Assembly: GCA_003170825.1 (NCBI GenBank) | Contig: PMYL01000022.1 | Location: 1-32,340, forward strand | DNA from: Acidobacteriaceae bacterium | GTDB taxonomy: Bacteria; Acidobacteriota; Terriglobia; Terriglobales; Acidobacteriaceae | Direction: 5' to 3' | DNA length: 32,340 nucleotides | Shown: in pieces, positions 31,957 to 32,340 of the stretch | Layout: each line of letters opens with the position of its first letter | How positions within the stretch are numbered: position 1 is the first letter of the stretch | The notes under the pieces: generated by a model | The model's database searches: none | Told to the model about the DNA's origin: nothing | The model's input: only the letters and a program-made list of their open reading frames with translations | Position numbers and translations under genes: made by a program

Positions 31957-32340
31957 GTGACCCCAAAAATCCATGAAAACACAGTTGTTGACGACGCGAT
32001 CCCCGGACTGCCGGGGTGGTTGACCCCGTTTGAGCCGCGGCGCGGTTTAACCAACGGCCACCTGCAGACGATTGTGGGGAATTTTCTTCCCCGTCCGCCC
32101 TTCCGCCTTTCGTCCGTCTCCGAGGCGGTCGAGGTGGACCCCGTCGATGGCAGCCGCGTGCTGTGCCATTGCCACTGGCAGGCCGAGCACCCGCAGGCAG
32201 ATCTGGACCGGGCCGGGCGGCTAACCGTGATTCTGGTCCACGGGCTCGAGGGCTCGTCGGACTCCCGCTACATTCAGGGCATCGCCGCGCGGGCCTGGGC
32301 TGCGGGTTGCAACGTCATCCGCATGAATATGCGCAACTGC
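31957..32340 (+). CDS. YheT-like alpha/beta hydrolase, 5' part (runs out of the window)
   Basis: 128 codons visible, open to the window end. Typical start of the YheT family: PGWLTPFEPRRGLTNGHLQTI, then LTVILVHGLEGSSDSRYIQGIAARAWAAGCNVIRMNMRNC, with the oxyanion HGLEGS block; the nucleophile Ser lies beyond the window. The start is uncertain: the GTG at 31957 is the first good candidate in frame; no ATG fits and no clear ribosome-binding site is seen. Function in bacteria is poorly defined (putative esterase). Confidence 0.8.
   Translation, partial: MTPKIHENTVVDDAIPGLPGWLTPFEPRRGLTNGHLQTIVGNFLPRPPFRLSSVSEAVEVDPVDGSRVLCHCHWQAEHPQADLDRAGRLTVILVHGLEGSSDSRYIQGIAARAWAAGCNVIRMNMRNC

Noticed and set aside
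1..32340. CRISPR array or prophage
   Set aside because: No regularly spaced short repeats with unique spacers, and no capsid, portal, terminase or integrase genes in the window.

Overview
The window looks like an Acidobacteriota chromosome (class Terriglobia or a relative). This is inferred from family content, not from a marker gene: secreted proteins mixing GH79, Fn3 and malectin-like domains, a quinoprotein-like propeller of the 'TQHxxxxRxGxNxNET' type, paired TonB receptors with carboxypeptidase-regulatory N-termini, an Oar-like receptor remnant, and a winged-helix/TolB-propeller membrane regulator. GC is moderately high. Promoters often carry an extended -10 of the form TGCTACAAT or TGCTACTAT.

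Region A (1-8900) is a tandem array of secreted glycan-binding or glycan-degrading proteins: a partial GH79-Fn3-malectin protein, an alpha/beta hydrolase, a stretch of debris (transposase tail, truncated regulator start, internally deleted quinoprotein-malectin pseudogene), an intact GH79-Fn3-malectin protein, and a large propeller-Fn3-CBM6-Fn3-malectin protein. Modules are nearly identical between genes. Two genes carry, after their stop codons, the leftover last 18 codons of a different malectin version, which is a clear recombination scar.

Region B (8900-14700) holds a SUMF1-fold exported protein and two TonB-dependent receptors.

Region C (14707-31179) starts with the 3' part of a tRNA-Pro gene and ends with the complete tRNA-Pro(TGG) in the same orientation, the layout expected of an island inserted at a tRNA 3' end. 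No integrase is seen. Inside are the membrane regulator, a frameshifted IS630 copy, two unrecognised genes (one with an EACC1-like layout), a possible second att-like site, and a complete assimilatory sulfate reduction set: cysG and a siroheme sulfite reductase on the minus strand; an alginate-export-family porin, cysD, cysN, cysH and a TSUP permease on the plus strand. CysH has the Fe-S ligand cysteines of APS reductases, and CysN carries an APS-kinase-like tail without a P-loop, so the route appears to be sulfate -> APS -> sulfite -> sulfide without PAPS.

The main discovery is that the three sulfur transcription units are preceded by four very short ORFs rich in consecutive Cys codons: CCRRC before the sulfite reductase, CCCC and CSCCYC in tandem before the porin, and CCC before cysD. 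Two lie at, or within a few bases of, the predicted transcription start. They are coupled to hairpins that fit ribosome-stalling attenuation, including a textbook intrinsic terminator just before the sulfite reductase ribosome-binding site. This looks like a cysteine-sensing leader-peptide regulon and ties the porin to sulfur acquisition.

Region D (31180-end) is ordinary chromosome: a DUF4112 membrane protein, tRNA-His, and the start of a YheT-like hydrolase.
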